Below, piece after piece: positions 8,175 to 16,073 of a stretch of 19,255 nucleotides of DNA. The stretch comes from Deltaproteobacteria bacterium (GTDB lineage Bacteria > Myxococcota > B64-G9): contig QMME01000025.1 in the NCBI GenBank assembly GCA_003647095.1, forward strand, positions 1-19,255. The letters run 5' to 3'. Numbering within the stretch: the first letter of the stretch is position 1; each line of letters starts with the position of its first letter. Below the pieces are notes generated by a model, which searched no databases, was not told the origin of the DNA, and worked only from the letters and a program-made list of their open reading frames with translations. Both the position numbers and the translations under genes were made by a program.

Positions 8175-8308
8175 CGCTGCCAACCGGCGGCGAGCCCGAC
8201 CCGGTGGTGGACGAGGTAACCCAGTACGCCTGCATCGACAAGGACGGGGTGAAGTTCTGCTACGACCCGCGCAACCTGCCCGCCGACTACACCGCCACGG
8301 CGTTCTGA
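8171..8308 (+). CDS. Possible 45-aa protein overlapping the preceding gene
   Basis: ATG at 8171 overlaps the previous stop codon in an ATGA arrangement, which permits translational coupling. There is no independent Shine-Dalgarno. The product is 45 aa, acidic, with two Cys in YACIDKDGVKFCYDP. I do not recognise it. It could be a genuine small gene, or the remnant tail of a larger coding sequence lost by deletion. Codon composition resembles the neighbours. Support is only the overlap and the clean frame. Confidence 0.35.
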   Translation: MTLPTGGEPDPVVDEVTQYACIDKDGVKFCYDPRNLPADYTATAF

Positions 8309-8342
8309 ACCAGGACGCTGCCCCACCGGCCCGTCCCAAGTA

Positions 8343-8351
8343 TGCTATAAT
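8343..8351 (+). promoter_or_regulatory. Extended -10 promoter of cpaB
   Basis: TGCTATAAT is a perfect extended -10 element (TGN-TATAAT) in an otherwise GC-rich stretch. There is no good -35 hexamer 17 bp upstream, which is typical of extended -10 promoters. Transcription would start near 8358, giving a leader of about 24 nt. That leader contains CCCGG (8356-8360) complementary to CCGGG (8367-8371), which includes the first Gs of the ribosome site GGGAGG (8369-8374). Confidence 0.65.
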
Positions 8352-8381
8352 GGTTCCCGGACCGAGCCGGGAGGTTGGATC

Positions 8382-9182
8382 ATGACACGGACCAAGACTC
8401 CTCTTCTGATAGCCCTGGGACTGGGCCTGCTGGGAGGGTTGCTGGCCTACCAGACCATCCGCCGCACCGAGCAGCGCCTGACCGCCGGCTGGCAGCTGCG
8501 GCCGGTGGTGGTGGCGGCGCGCGACCTGGCCGCCGGCACGGTGCTGGAGGTCGACATGCTGGCCCGCTCGGAGAGCCCGGAGCGCTTCGCCTCCGGCTCC
8601 ATGGTGGAGCCGGGCCAGGTGGAACGCGTCGTCGGCCAGCGCCTGGCCGCGCCGCTGCTGCGCGGCGATCCGCTGATGTGGAGCCACCTGGCCTCGGCCA
8701 GCCGCCACGAGCGGCTGAGCCGCATCGTGGAACGCGGCGGGCGGGCCATGAGCCTGTCCATCTCCGGCTCGCGGGCGGTGTCGGGGTTCCTGCAGCCGGC
8801 CGACCACGTGGACATCCTGGGTACCTTCAGCGATCCCAAGGACGGGCAGCTGGTGTCGGTGACGCTGCTGCAGAACGTGGTGGTGCTGGCCGCCGGCCAG
8901 CGCGCCGCCGGCGACACGGCCGCGCTGGAGCCGGAGCGGCAGGACATCTCCGAGGTCACCCTGCTGGTGCTGCCCGAGGAGGCCGAGATCCTGGCCCTGG
9001 CCGTGGAGCTGGGCCGGCTGCGGCTGACCCTGCGCAATCCCGAGGACATCGCCACCCAGCAGCGGCGCCGCGGCGCCACCCTGCACACCCTGATGAGCGG
9101 CGAGCGCCTGCCCCAGGTGCAGAAGTTGCGCGACGGGCTGCCCGGCATCATCCGCGGTCCCGCCGTGAGCCACGATCGTTGA
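8382..9182 (+). CDS. cpaB: Flp pilus assembly protein CpaB (RcpC)
   Basis: A 266-aa protein. An N-terminal membrane anchor (about 8-25) is followed by a SAF domain (about 41-105, starting RPVVVAARDLAAGTVL and including RLAAPLLRGDPL). An RcpC/CpaB domain follows (about 118-225, with GRAMSLSI, VSGFLQPADHVDIL and ITV-like LLVLPEEAEILALA). CpaB supports assembly and outer-membrane passage of Tad/Flp pili. The ribosome site is GGGAGG at 8369-8374. No other tad gene (cpaC, cpaE, cpaF, tadB/C or flp) lies in the window: the next gene is an ABC ATPase. The gene is either an orphan or part of a dispersed pilus system. Confidence 0.9.
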   Translation: MTRTKTPLLIALGLGLLGGLLAYQTIRRTEQRLTAGWQLRPVVVAARDLAAGTVLEVDMLARSESPERFASGSMVEPGQVERVVGQRLAAPLLRGDPLMWSHLASASRHERLSRIVERGGRAMSLSISGSRAVSGFLQPADHVDILGTFSDPKDGQLVSVTLLQNVVVLAAGQRAAGDTAALEPERQDISEVTLLVLPEEAEILALAVELGRLRLTLRNPEDIATQQRRRGATLHTLMSGERLPQVQKLRDGLPGIIRGPAVSHDR

Positions 9183-9193
9183 CAGCACCCGCC

Positions 9194-9210
9194 GCAGCCG
9201 CTATGGCTGC
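9194..9210 (+). other. Small hairpin before the ABC ATPase start
   Basis: GCAGCC (9194-9199) and GGCTGC (9205-9210) form a perfect 6-bp stem with loop GCTAT. It lies between the cpaB stop and the ATPase start at 9217 and takes the place where a ribosome site would be; only AGGG (9211-9214) remains. No T-run follows. It may limit ATPase translation; this is inference. Confidence 0.35.
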
Positions 9211-9216
9211 AGGGTG

Positions 9217-9978
9217 ATGCCGTCCGCCAACGAGCCAACCATCGATTGCCGGGAGCTGAGCAAGCACTTCCACGACCGCAAGCGCGGCCTGGTACGTGCC
9301 GTCGACGGCATCAGCTTCCAGGCCCGGGCCGGGGAGGTGTTCGGGCTGCTGGGGATAAACGGCGCCGGCAAGACCACCACCCTGCGCCTGCTGGCCACCC
9401 TGCTGCGGCCCAGCGGCGGTGACGCCCGGGTGGCCGGCTTCTCCATCAACGAGCGGCCCGCCGCCGTGCGCGCCAACATCGGCTTCCTCACCATGTCCAC
9501 CGGCCTCTACGGCCGGTTGACGGTACGCGAGATGATCGAGTACTTCGGCCGCCTGCACGGCCTGGAGCGGGAGCGGCTGGCACGGCGCACGGAGGAGCTG
9601 TTCGAGCGTTTCGATATCGCCTCCTTCGCCGGGCGGCGCTGCGACAAGCTGTCCTCGGGGATGAAGCAGAAGGTCTCCATAGTCCGCTGCGTGCTGCACG
9701 ACCCGGCGGTGATGATCCTCGACGAGCCCACCGCCTCCCTAGACGTCCTGGCCGCCCGTAACATCGTCGAGTTCATCGCCGACAGCAGGAGCCGGGGCAA
9801 GTGCGTGCTGCTGTCCACCCACTCCATGGCGGAGGCGGAAAAGCTCTGCGACCGGGTGGGCGTAATTCACCGGGGACGCCTGCTGGCCTGCGACGGCATC
9901 GCGGCCCTGCGCGGCAGCTCCCCCTCGGGGCGCCTGGAAGACGCCTTCGTGAAGCTGGTGGAGGAGCGGGCGTCATGA
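9217..9978 (+). CDS. ABC transporter ATP-binding protein, NatA-like
   Basis: The ATP-hydrolysing subunit of an ABC-2 type exporter. Numbering from GTG 9214: Walker A GINGAGKT at 47-54, signature LSSGM at 146-150, Walker B VMILDEP at 167-172, D-loop SLD and switch His203 (STHSM). The usual Q-loop Gln is not evident; the region reads IGFLTMSTGLYGRLT, and NatA-type ATPases known to me also have a STGLY/TGLYGRLT stretch here. The ribosome site is weak (AGGG, 9211-9214). ATG 9217 is preferred to the adjacent GTG 9214. The stop overlaps the permease start by 4 bp (ATGA), so the two are translationally coupled and form one transporter. Confidence 0.92.
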   Translation: MPSANEPTIDCRELSKHFHDRKRGLVRAVDGISFQARAGEVFGLLGINGAGKTTTLRLLATLLRPSGGDARVAGFSINERPAAVRANIGFLTMSTGLYGRLTVREMIEYFGRLHGLERERLARRTEELFERFDIASFAGRRCDKLSSGMKQKVSIVRCVLHDPAVMILDEPTASLDVLAARNIVEFIADSRSRGKCVLLSTHSMAEAEKLCDRVGVIHRGRLLACDGIAALRGSSPSGRLEDAFVKLVEERAS

Positions 9979-11441
9979 GCAAGCAGGTCGGGGTGGTCTT
10001 CGCCAAGGAGCTGCGCGAGGTGCTGCGCGACCGGCGCACCCTGATCTTCATGCTGCTGGTACCCACCGTGGCCGTTCCCCTGTTCATGTGGATCTCCACC
10101 GAGCTGGTGACCCACTTCGCCACCAAGCTGGCCCGGGAGGAAGCCCGGGTGCTGCTGCTCAATCCCGGGGCGGCGCCGGAGCTGGTGCGGCGGCTGCGGG
10201 ACAGCTCCAGCCTGGAGCAGACGGCCCGGCGCATCGAGCAGGTGCTGGTGGGGGCGGGGCTGAGCGTCGAAGAGCTGGCCCTGCTCAAGGGGGAACCGAA
10301 GGCCTTCATGCGCCTGCTCGAGAAAAAGGGCATCGCCGCCGACGAGCTCGTCGGGAAACTGCGCCGGGCCACCGGCACCGCCGACCTGGACGCCGATCCG
10401 AAGCAGCTGCTGGCCGGCCTGGCTCCCCCGCGTATCCAGTGGCTGGAGGAAGCACCCGCGGGGGTGGACGCCGCCGCCCTGGCCGCTGCCGGCCGGCGCC
10501 GGCACGAGCTGCTCGAGGCGGTGCGGCGCCGGAAACTGGCGGCGGCCGTGGAGTTCGACCCGCGGGCGGAGTCTCTCCTGGGCGAGGAGCGGAGCGCCCC
10601 GGTGAAGATCTTCTACCTGGAGTCGTCCGATCGCTCCCGGGCCGCGCTGAAGTCGCTGCGCCGGATGCTGGCCACCCTGGGCCGGGAGATCCTGGCGGAA
10701 CGCCTCCGGGACAGGAACCTCGATCCGGGATTCGCCCGGCCGCTGGCGGTCCGGGCCGAGCGCCTGCCCGGGCCCGGCTTCATGGCCAAGCTGCTGTCCA
10801 TGCTGCTGCCCTACATGATCCTCATCTTCGCCCTGGCGGGGGCCATGTACCCGGCCATCGACCTGGGGGCGGGGGAGAAGGAACGCGGCACCCTGGAGAC
10901 GCTGCTGGCCGCGCCCGTCGACCGGCTGGCGCTGGTGCTGGGCAAGTTCGGGGTGGTGATGGTGGCGGCGCTGGTGTCGGCGCTGCTGGCCACCCTGAGC
11001 CTCACCGTCTCCATGCGGGCCGGGGTGCTGGGCACGCTGTCGCTCATCGGGGGCGAGGGCTTTTCCTTCAGCCTGGTCGAGGCCGGATGGGCCTTCCTGG
11101 TGGTGATTCCCACGGCCGGCATCTTCGCCGCCCTGCTGCTGGTGCTGTCGGTGTTCGCCCGCAGCTTCAAGGAGGCGCAGTCCTACGCCAACCCGCTGCA
11201 GATGTTCGTCATCCTGCCGGCGTTCGTCTCCTTCATCCCGGGGGTGGATTTCGATGCCGGCACGGCGCTGATCCCGGTGGTGAACGTCTCGCTGGCGCTC
11301 AAGGCCATCTTCACCGGCAACCTCGACCAGCACTACCTGCACCTGGGACTGCTGTTTCTCTCCAGCGCCGTGCTGGCCGCGGGGTTGCTGCTGTTCACCA
11401 CCTGGTGGTTCCGCCGCGAGCAGGTGCTCTTCCGCGGCTGA
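9975..11441 (+). CDS. ABC-2 type permease, NatB-like, with large extracytoplasmic domain
   Basis: A 488-aa membrane subunit. The N-terminal cytoplasmic helix KELREVLRDRRTL precedes TM1 (about 22-42). A long extracytoplasmic region (about 45-270) and five to six TM segments follow. The coupling motif GEKERGTLETLLAAPVDR after the second TM is typical of NatB/ABC-2 permeases. NatB proteins I know are near 400 aa; the extra length is in a charged helical stretch at about 58-180 (PELVRRLRD through AAAGRRRHELL). ATG 9975 overlaps the ATPase stop. A longer in-frame start upstream lies wholly within the ATPase gene and is discarded. NatAB of Bacillus subtilis extrudes Na+; the substrate here is not established. 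Confidence 0.9.
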   Translation: MSKQVGVVFAKELREVLRDRRTLIFMLLVPTVAVPLFMWISTELVTHFATKLAREEARVLLLNPGAAPELVRRLRDSSSLEQTARRIEQVLVGAGLSVEELALLKGEPKAFMRLLEKKGIAADELVGKLRRATGTADLDADPKQLLAGLAPPRIQWLEEAPAGVDAAALAAAGRRRHELLEAVRRRKLAAAVEFDPRAESLLGEERSAPVKIFYLESSDRSRAALKSLRRMLATLGREILAERLRDRNLDPGFARPLAVRAERLPGPGFMAKLLSMLLPYMILIFALAGAMYPAIDLGAGEKERGTLETLLAAPVDRLALVLGKFGVVMVAALVSALLATLSLTVSMRAGVLGTLSLIGGEGFSFSLVEAGWAFLVVIPTAGIFAALLLVLSVFARSFKEAQSYANPLQMFVILPAFVSFIPGVDFDAGTALIPVVNVSLALKAIFTGNLDQHYLHLGLLFLSSAVLAAGLLLFTTWWFRREQVLFRG

Positions 11442-11444
11442 GAG

Positions 11445-11969
11445 TCATCCGGAGGGAGGGGAATTCAACACCGCCAGCCGATCGCGGAACTCGGCGCGCA
11501 GAGCGGCCAGCTGCCCGGGCTCGACGCCCAGCTCCCCGGCGATGCGGGAGATCTCGTTGTCCTCGACGGCCGATATCGAGCCGTCCGCGGCGGCCACGGC
11601 GAACAGGCAGCGCAGCAGCCGCTGCTTCACGGCCGCGTCGGCCAGCTGGCGGAACTGGCGGGCCACCAGGAAGTTCTCCGTGCCGCCGAACAGCTGGTTC
11701 TGCTGCTTGGCCATCTGCACCGCCAGCACGGCCTGCCCGGCGTCCAGCCCGCCCGCTTCTTGCACCAGCCGCTCCATCTCGGCCACCTCCTCGGGGCGGA
11801 AGTCGAGATCGGCGTTGGCCACCCGGCCCAGCAGGTAGGCGAAGGCGGCCACCAGCCTGGCCTGCTCGGGCGGCAGGGCCTCCAGTCGCTCGACTATGCG
11901 GCGCACCGCGTCGGCTCCGTCGTCGTCATCCTTCGGCTCGGCCAGGCCCAGCCACTGGCGTATTCCCAT
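11445..11969 (-). CDS. TerB-family (tellurite resistance-like) protein
   Basis: A 174-aa soluble, helical protein. Residues 35-155 match the TerB fold: AFAYLLGRVANADLDFRPEE near 43 and LFAVAAADGSISAVEDNEI at 122-140, the AADG.I...E motif being diagnostic. The N-terminus has an acidic linker (EPKDDDDGAD). TerB-like domains bind metal or act as scaffolds in envelope stress proteins; the exact role is unknown. ATG at 11969 is preceded by GGAGG (complement of 11977-11981) at 7 nt spacing. The same frame stays open far upstream, but there it is antisense to the lysine gene. The gene converges on the permease gene with only 3 bp between stop codons. Confidence 0.87.
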   Translation of the reverse strand: MGIRQWLGLAEPKDDDDGADAVRRIVERLEALPPEQARLVAAFAYLLGRVANADLDFRPEEVAEMERLVQEAGGLDAGQAVLAVQMAKQQNQLFGGTENFLVARQFRQLADAAVKQRLLRCLFAVAAADGSISAVEDNEISRIAGELGVEPGQLAALRAEFRDRLAVLNSPPSG

Positions 11970-11989
11970 GTCACCACCTCCCGTGGCGC

Positions 11990-12018
11990 AGTCTGCCCCG
12001 CCCGGCAGCGATTGACAA
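11990..12018 (-). promoter_or_regulatory. Weak candidate promoter for the TerB-family gene
   Basis: On the minus strand, TTGTCA (complement of 12013-12018) is followed after 17 bp by CAGACT (complement of 11990-11995). The -35 is good (5 of 6) but the -10 has only 3 of 6 matches. Its -35 overlaps the TTGACA of the divergent lysine-gene promoter, so the two could compete for polymerase. Confidence 0.3.
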
Positions 12019-12041
12019 GGCCTCACCGGCACACGTATAAG
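12012..12041 (+). promoter_or_regulatory. Sigma-70-type promoter of the saccharopine-pathway genes
   Basis: A perfect -35 TTGACA (12012-12017) and TATAAG (12036-12041; 5 of 6) are separated by 18 bp. The start would fall near 12048, just before the ribosome site AGGAAGG (12049-12055), so the leader is very short. It lies in the 93-bp gap between divergent genes. Confidence 0.65.
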
Positions 12042-12062
12042 GTCAGCCAGGAAGGATGTGAC

Positions 12063-13379
12063 ATGAACGACATAGGAATCCGCCGCGAGGACAAGAACCG
12101 CTGGGAACGGCGGGCGCCGCTGACTCCCGGGCAGGTGGGCCAGTTGGTGAAGCAGGGCATCGAGGTGGTGGTGCAGCCCTCGGCCATCAGGGCCTTTGCC
12201 GACGACGAGTACGCCCGGGCCGGGGCGCGCCTGGCCGACGACCTGTCCGCCTGCCGGCTGGTGCTGGCGGTCAAGGAGATACCCGTCCGGCGCCTGGCGG
12301 CGGGCCAGGCCTACGCCTACTTCGCCCACGTCATCAAGGGTCAGCCCTACAACATGCCCATGCTGGCCCGGCTGCTGGAGCTGGGTTGCAGCCTGATCGA
12401 CTACGAGAAGATCACCGATGACCGGGGCCGGCGCCTGGTGTTCTTCGGCCGGCACGCCGGCCTGGCCGGCATGGCCGACAGCCTGTGGACCCTGGGCCGG
12501 CGCCTGGCCGCCGAGGGACTGGACACCGCTTTTGCGGAACTCCAGCCCGCCCACCATTACCCCGACCTGGCCGCGCTCAAGCGGGCGGTGGCGGCGGCCG
12601 GCCGGCGCCTGGCCGAAGAGGGCCTGCCGGAGGAACTCGTGCCCCTGGTGTTCGGCTTCGCCGGCTACGGCAACGTCTCGCAGGGAGCCCAGGAGATCTT
12701 CGACCTGCTGCCCCACCGCCAGATCACCCCGGCCGAGCTGCTGGGGCGACTGCCGGCGGAGCGCAACCTGCTGTTCAAGGTGGTGTTCCAGGAAAAGGAC
12801 ATGGTGGAGCCGGCCCGGGCGGACGGGCAGTTCGTCCTGCAGGACTACTACCAGCACCCGGAAAACTACCGGGGAGTGTTCTCCCGCTACCTGCCGCGGC
12901 TCACCGTGTTGATGAACTGCATCTACTGGACGGAGCGCTACCCGCGCCTGCTCACCCGGCAGGACCTGCGGCGGCTGTGGGCGGCCGGGGCCACGCCGGC
13001 GTTGCGGATCATCGGCGACGTCTCCTGCGACGTCGAGGGGGCGGTGGAGTGCACCCTGAAGTGCACCAGCCCCGACGACCCGGTCTACGTCTACCGCGTC
13101 GACGCTGACGATGTCGTCTCGGGGGTGGAGGGTCGCGGGCCGGTGGTGCTGGCGGTGGACAACCTGCCCTGCGAGCTCCCCGCCGAGAGCACCGAGGACT
13201 TCGGCCGGGCCCTGCTGCCTTTCCTGCCGGCCATGGCCCGGGCCGATTATTCCCGCGCCTTTACCGAGCTGGAACTGCCCGAACCCATCAGGCGCGCCGT
13301 CATCACCCACCGGGGGCGTCTCACCCCTGATTTCGCCTATCTGCAACAACCACTGGAACTGCACGGAGGTGGACAGTGA
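12063..13379 (+). CDS. Lysine-ketoglutarate reductase (LKR half of LKR/SDH)
   Basis: A 438-aa protein with an alanine-dehydrogenase/PNT-type N-terminal domain and a nucleotide-binding domain. It resembles the LKR half of animal and plant alpha-aminoadipic semialdehyde synthase. Key stretches are RREDKNRWERRAPLTP (7-22), FFGRHAGLAGM (127-137), FGFAGYGNVSQGAQEIF (197-213, nucleotide binding) and IGDVSCDVEGAVECT (about 317-331). The reaction is L-lysine + 2-oxoglutarate + NADPH to saccharopine, the first step of lysine breakdown. The ribosome site is AGGAAGG at 12049-12055. The stop overlaps the next gene's GTG start by 4 bp, indicating tight coupling. Whether the pathway runs towards breakdown or synthesis cannot be read from sequence. 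Confidence 0.88.
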   Translation: MNDIGIRREDKNRWERRAPLTPGQVGQLVKQGIEVVVQPSAIRAFADDEYARAGARLADDLSACRLVLAVKEIPVRRLAAGQAYAYFAHVIKGQPYNMPMLARLLELGCSLIDYEKITDDRGRRLVFFGRHAGLAGMADSLWTLGRRLAAEGLDTAFAELQPAHHYPDLAALKRAVAAAGRRLAEEGLPEELVPLVFGFAGYGNVSQGAQEIFDLLPHRQITPAELLGRLPAERNLLFKVVFQEKDMVEPARADGQFVLQDYYQHPENYRGVFSRYLPRLTVLMNCIYWTERYPRLLTRQDLRRLWAAGATPALRIIGDVSCDVEGAVECTLKCTSPDDPVYVYRVDADDVVSGVEGRGPVVLAVDNLPCELPAESTEDFGRALLPFLPAMARADYSRAFTELELPEPIRRAVITHRGRLTPDFAYLQQPLELHGGGQ

Positions 13380-14689
13380 AGAAGGTTCTGGTACTGGGAG
13401 CCGGCCTGGTTTCGCGGCCGCTGGTGAGATACCTGCTGGACCACGGCTACGCCGTCACCGTGGCCAGCCGCACCGTGGCCAAGGCCGAGAAGCTGGTAGC
13501 GGGGCACGAAAACGGCCGCGCCCTGGCCCTGAACGTGGACGACGTCGAGGCCATGCGCCGGCTGGTGGCCGAGTGCGACGCGGCCGTCAGCCTGCTGCCG
13601 GCAACCCGCCACCCGGAAGTGGCCCGGGCCTGCCTGGATCTCGGCAAGCACATGGCCACCACCTCCTACGTCAGCCCCGCCATGCGGGCGCTGGACGCCG
13701 AGGCCCGCGACAAGGATCTATTGCTGCTCAACGAGATGGGAGTGGATCCGGGCATCGATCACATGTCGGCCATGAAGGTGATTCACCAGGCCGAGCAGCA
13801 GGGGGCGGTGCTGGTGGGCTTTTCCTCCTGGTGCGGGGGACTGCCGGCTCCCGAGGCCAACGACAACCCCTTCGGCTACAAGTTCTCCTGGAGCCCCAAG
13901 GGCGTGCTGATCGCCGCCCGCAACTCGGCCCGCTACCTGCGCGACGGCCGGGTGGTCGAGGTGCCGGCCGAGCGGCTGTTCGCCGAGCCGGCCACGGTGG
14001 AGATCCCCGGCGTGGGCACCTTCGAGGGGTATCCCAACCGCGACTCGGTGTCCTACCTGGACACCTACGGCTTCGACGAGCGCGTGCGCGACATGTTCCG
14101 CGGCACCCTGCGCAACCAGGGCCACTGCCGCCTGTATACCCAGCTGATAGCCCTGGGCCTGCTCGAGGACGAGCCCCAGCGCTCCTTCGCCGGGCTGACC
14201 TACCGGAAGCTGCTGGAGCAGATCGTCGGCGCCCCGGTCGAGCAGGCCGTCGCCGGCAAGCTGCAGGTCGAGCCCGGGCAATCTCCCCTGGAGGCGCTGC
14301 GTTTCATCGGCATGCTGGCCGACGAACCCGTGGCCGTGGAGCAAGGCTCGGTGATGGACGTGCTGGCGGAGAGAATGGCCCGGCACCTGGCCTACCGTCC
14401 CGGTGAGCGCGACATGCTCATCATGCGCCACGACATCACCTTCCAGCTCCCGGACGGAGCCCGGGAGACGGTCACGGCCATCATGGTCGATTACGGCATC
14501 CCCGGCGGCGACAGCTCCATGGCCCGCACCGTGTCCCTGCCGGCGGCCATCGGGGTGCGCCTGCTGCTGGAAGGTCGGATCCCCCTGCGCGGCGTGCAGA
14601 TACCGGTGCGGCCGGAGATTTACGAACCGGCCTTGCAGGAACTGGAAAAACTCGGTATCACCTTCACCGAGACCCGTACCCGCCACTAG
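13376..14689 (+). CDS. Saccharopine dehydrogenase (glutamate-forming; SDH half of LKR/SDH)
   Basis: A 437-aa cytosolic oxidoreductase with an N-terminal Rossmann fold (VLVLGAGLVSRPL, 4-16) and saccharopine dehydrogenase catalytic domain. The hallmark stretches LNEMGVDPGIDHM (118-130), SWCGGLPAPEANDNP (151-165) and YKFSWSPKG (168-176) closely resemble those of the SDH half of human AASS. The reaction is saccharopine + NAD(P)+ to L-glutamate + 2-aminoadipate 6-semialdehyde. The GTG start has GGAGGT at 13365-13370 (5 nt spacing). With the preceding gene it forms a split version of the fused eukaryotic enzyme. Confidence 0.92.
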   Translation: MKKVLVLGAGLVSRPLVRYLLDHGYAVTVASRTVAKAEKLVAGHENGRALALNVDDVEAMRRLVAECDAAVSLLPATRHPEVARACLDLGKHMATTSYVSPAMRALDAEARDKDLLLLNEMGVDPGIDHMSAMKVIHQAEQQGAVLVGFSSWCGGLPAPEANDNPFGYKFSWSPKGVLIAARNSARYLRDGRVVEVPAERLFAEPATVEIPGVGTFEGYPNRDSVSYLDTYGFDERVRDMFRGTLRNQGHCRLYTQLIALGLLEDEPQRSFAGLTYRKLLEQIVGAPVEQAVAGKLQVEPGQSPLEALRFIGMLADEPVAVEQGSVMDVLAERMARHLAYRPGERDMLIMRHDITFQLPDGARETVTAIMVDYGIPGGDSSMARTVSLPAAIGVRLLLEGRIPLRGVQIPVRPEIYEPALQELEKLGITFTETRTRH

Positions 14690-14714
14690 GCGAACTCCGG
14701 GGAGGGCCGGGAGC

Positions 14715-15094
14715 ATGAGCGGATCGTGGAAGAAGACCTGGACGGTGCGCTCCCATCCCGGGACGGTGATCGGGGCCATCAGGATGCTGCCCCGGGTCTA
14801 CGCCGACGGCCTGGCCGCCGGCATCCTGGGACGCATGGGCCGGACCTACGCCCACCAGCGCAAGGACATTCGTCCCAAGTCCCCGCGCCTGATTCTGGAA
14901 AAGGGCTGGCGCCTGATCTTCCAGCACGATCTCATCTCTCCCTTCACCTATGCCGTGGAGCTGTTCGAGGAGCTCGACAAGACCCGGGTGCAACTGGAAG
15001 TGAAGTCCTCCGGCTCTTCGCGGGACGCCTCCAGCGCCGAGCAAGTGGCGGTGCTGCTGTTCGCCCTGAGCAGGGCCGTCGAAGCCGAGGATGC

Positions 15095-15098
<4 letters not shown>
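14715..15098 (+). CDS. Unrecognised 127-aa protein downstream of saccharopine genes
   Basis: I do not recognise the family. The start has GGAGGG (14701-14706) 8 nt before ATG 14715, and the gene is 25 bp after the saccharopine dehydrogenase stop, so it is probably in the same transcript. The protein is basic at its N-terminus (SGSWKKTWTVRSH), with a central helical part (LPRVYADGLAAGILGRMGRTY), a conserved-looking LILEKGWRLIFQHDLISPF, and a Ser-rich turn near residue 105. There is no signal peptide or clear membrane segment. Its stop shares bases with that of the convergent response regulator gene. A role in lysine metabolism is only guilt by association. Confidence 0.7.
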
Positions 15099-15913
<815 letters not shown>

Positions 15914-15945
15914 TACCACGCTTCCCGGCCGAACCCCCGAGATCC

Positions 15946-15974
15946 ATGATATGACAGCAGCGGGCTGCGTACAA
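15946..15974 (-). promoter_or_regulatory. Predicted promoter of the response regulator
   Basis: On the minus strand, TTGTAC (complement of 15969-15974; 3 of 6) and TATCAT (complement of 15946-15951; 5 of 6) are separated by 17 bp. This gives a leader of about 25 nt before ATG 15913 and its GGGAAG ribosome site. Confidence 0.5.
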
Positions 15975-16037
15975 GTATGCCGGCCCCTGTCGCCCCGCCG
16001 CCATCGCCGTTCCCGGCCGAAGCCGTGCTCCCACACG

Positions 16038-16067
16038 TTGACAGGGCCCGCTTCCCGGCGCTACTTT
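16038..16067 (+). promoter_or_regulatory. Predicted promoter of the MshEN/PilZ genes
   Basis: A perfect -35 TTGACA (16038-16043) with a weak -10 TACTTT (16062-16067; T1, A2 and T6 kept) at 18 bp spacing. The start point would fall at or next to the ATG at 16074, implying a leaderless mRNA. This agrees with the lack of any Shine-Dalgarno before that ATG. Confidence 0.5.
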
Positions 16068-16073
16068 CGTTCC

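Noticed and set aside
9801..9974. Upstream extension of the NatB-like permease
   Set aside because: It lies within the NatA-like coding sequence; the ATGA overlap at 9975 gives a normal start.
11970..13364. N-terminal extension of the TerB-like frame to 639 codons
   Set aside because: It lies wholly antisense to the lysine-ketoglutarate reductase gene and its promoter; ATG 11969 has an ideal ribosome site and begins the recognisable protein.
15914..16036. Longer start for the minus-strand response regulator
   Set aside because: The extra residues are Arg-rich and unlike receiver N-termini, they cross the predicted promoter, and ATG 15913 has a well-spaced GGGAAG.
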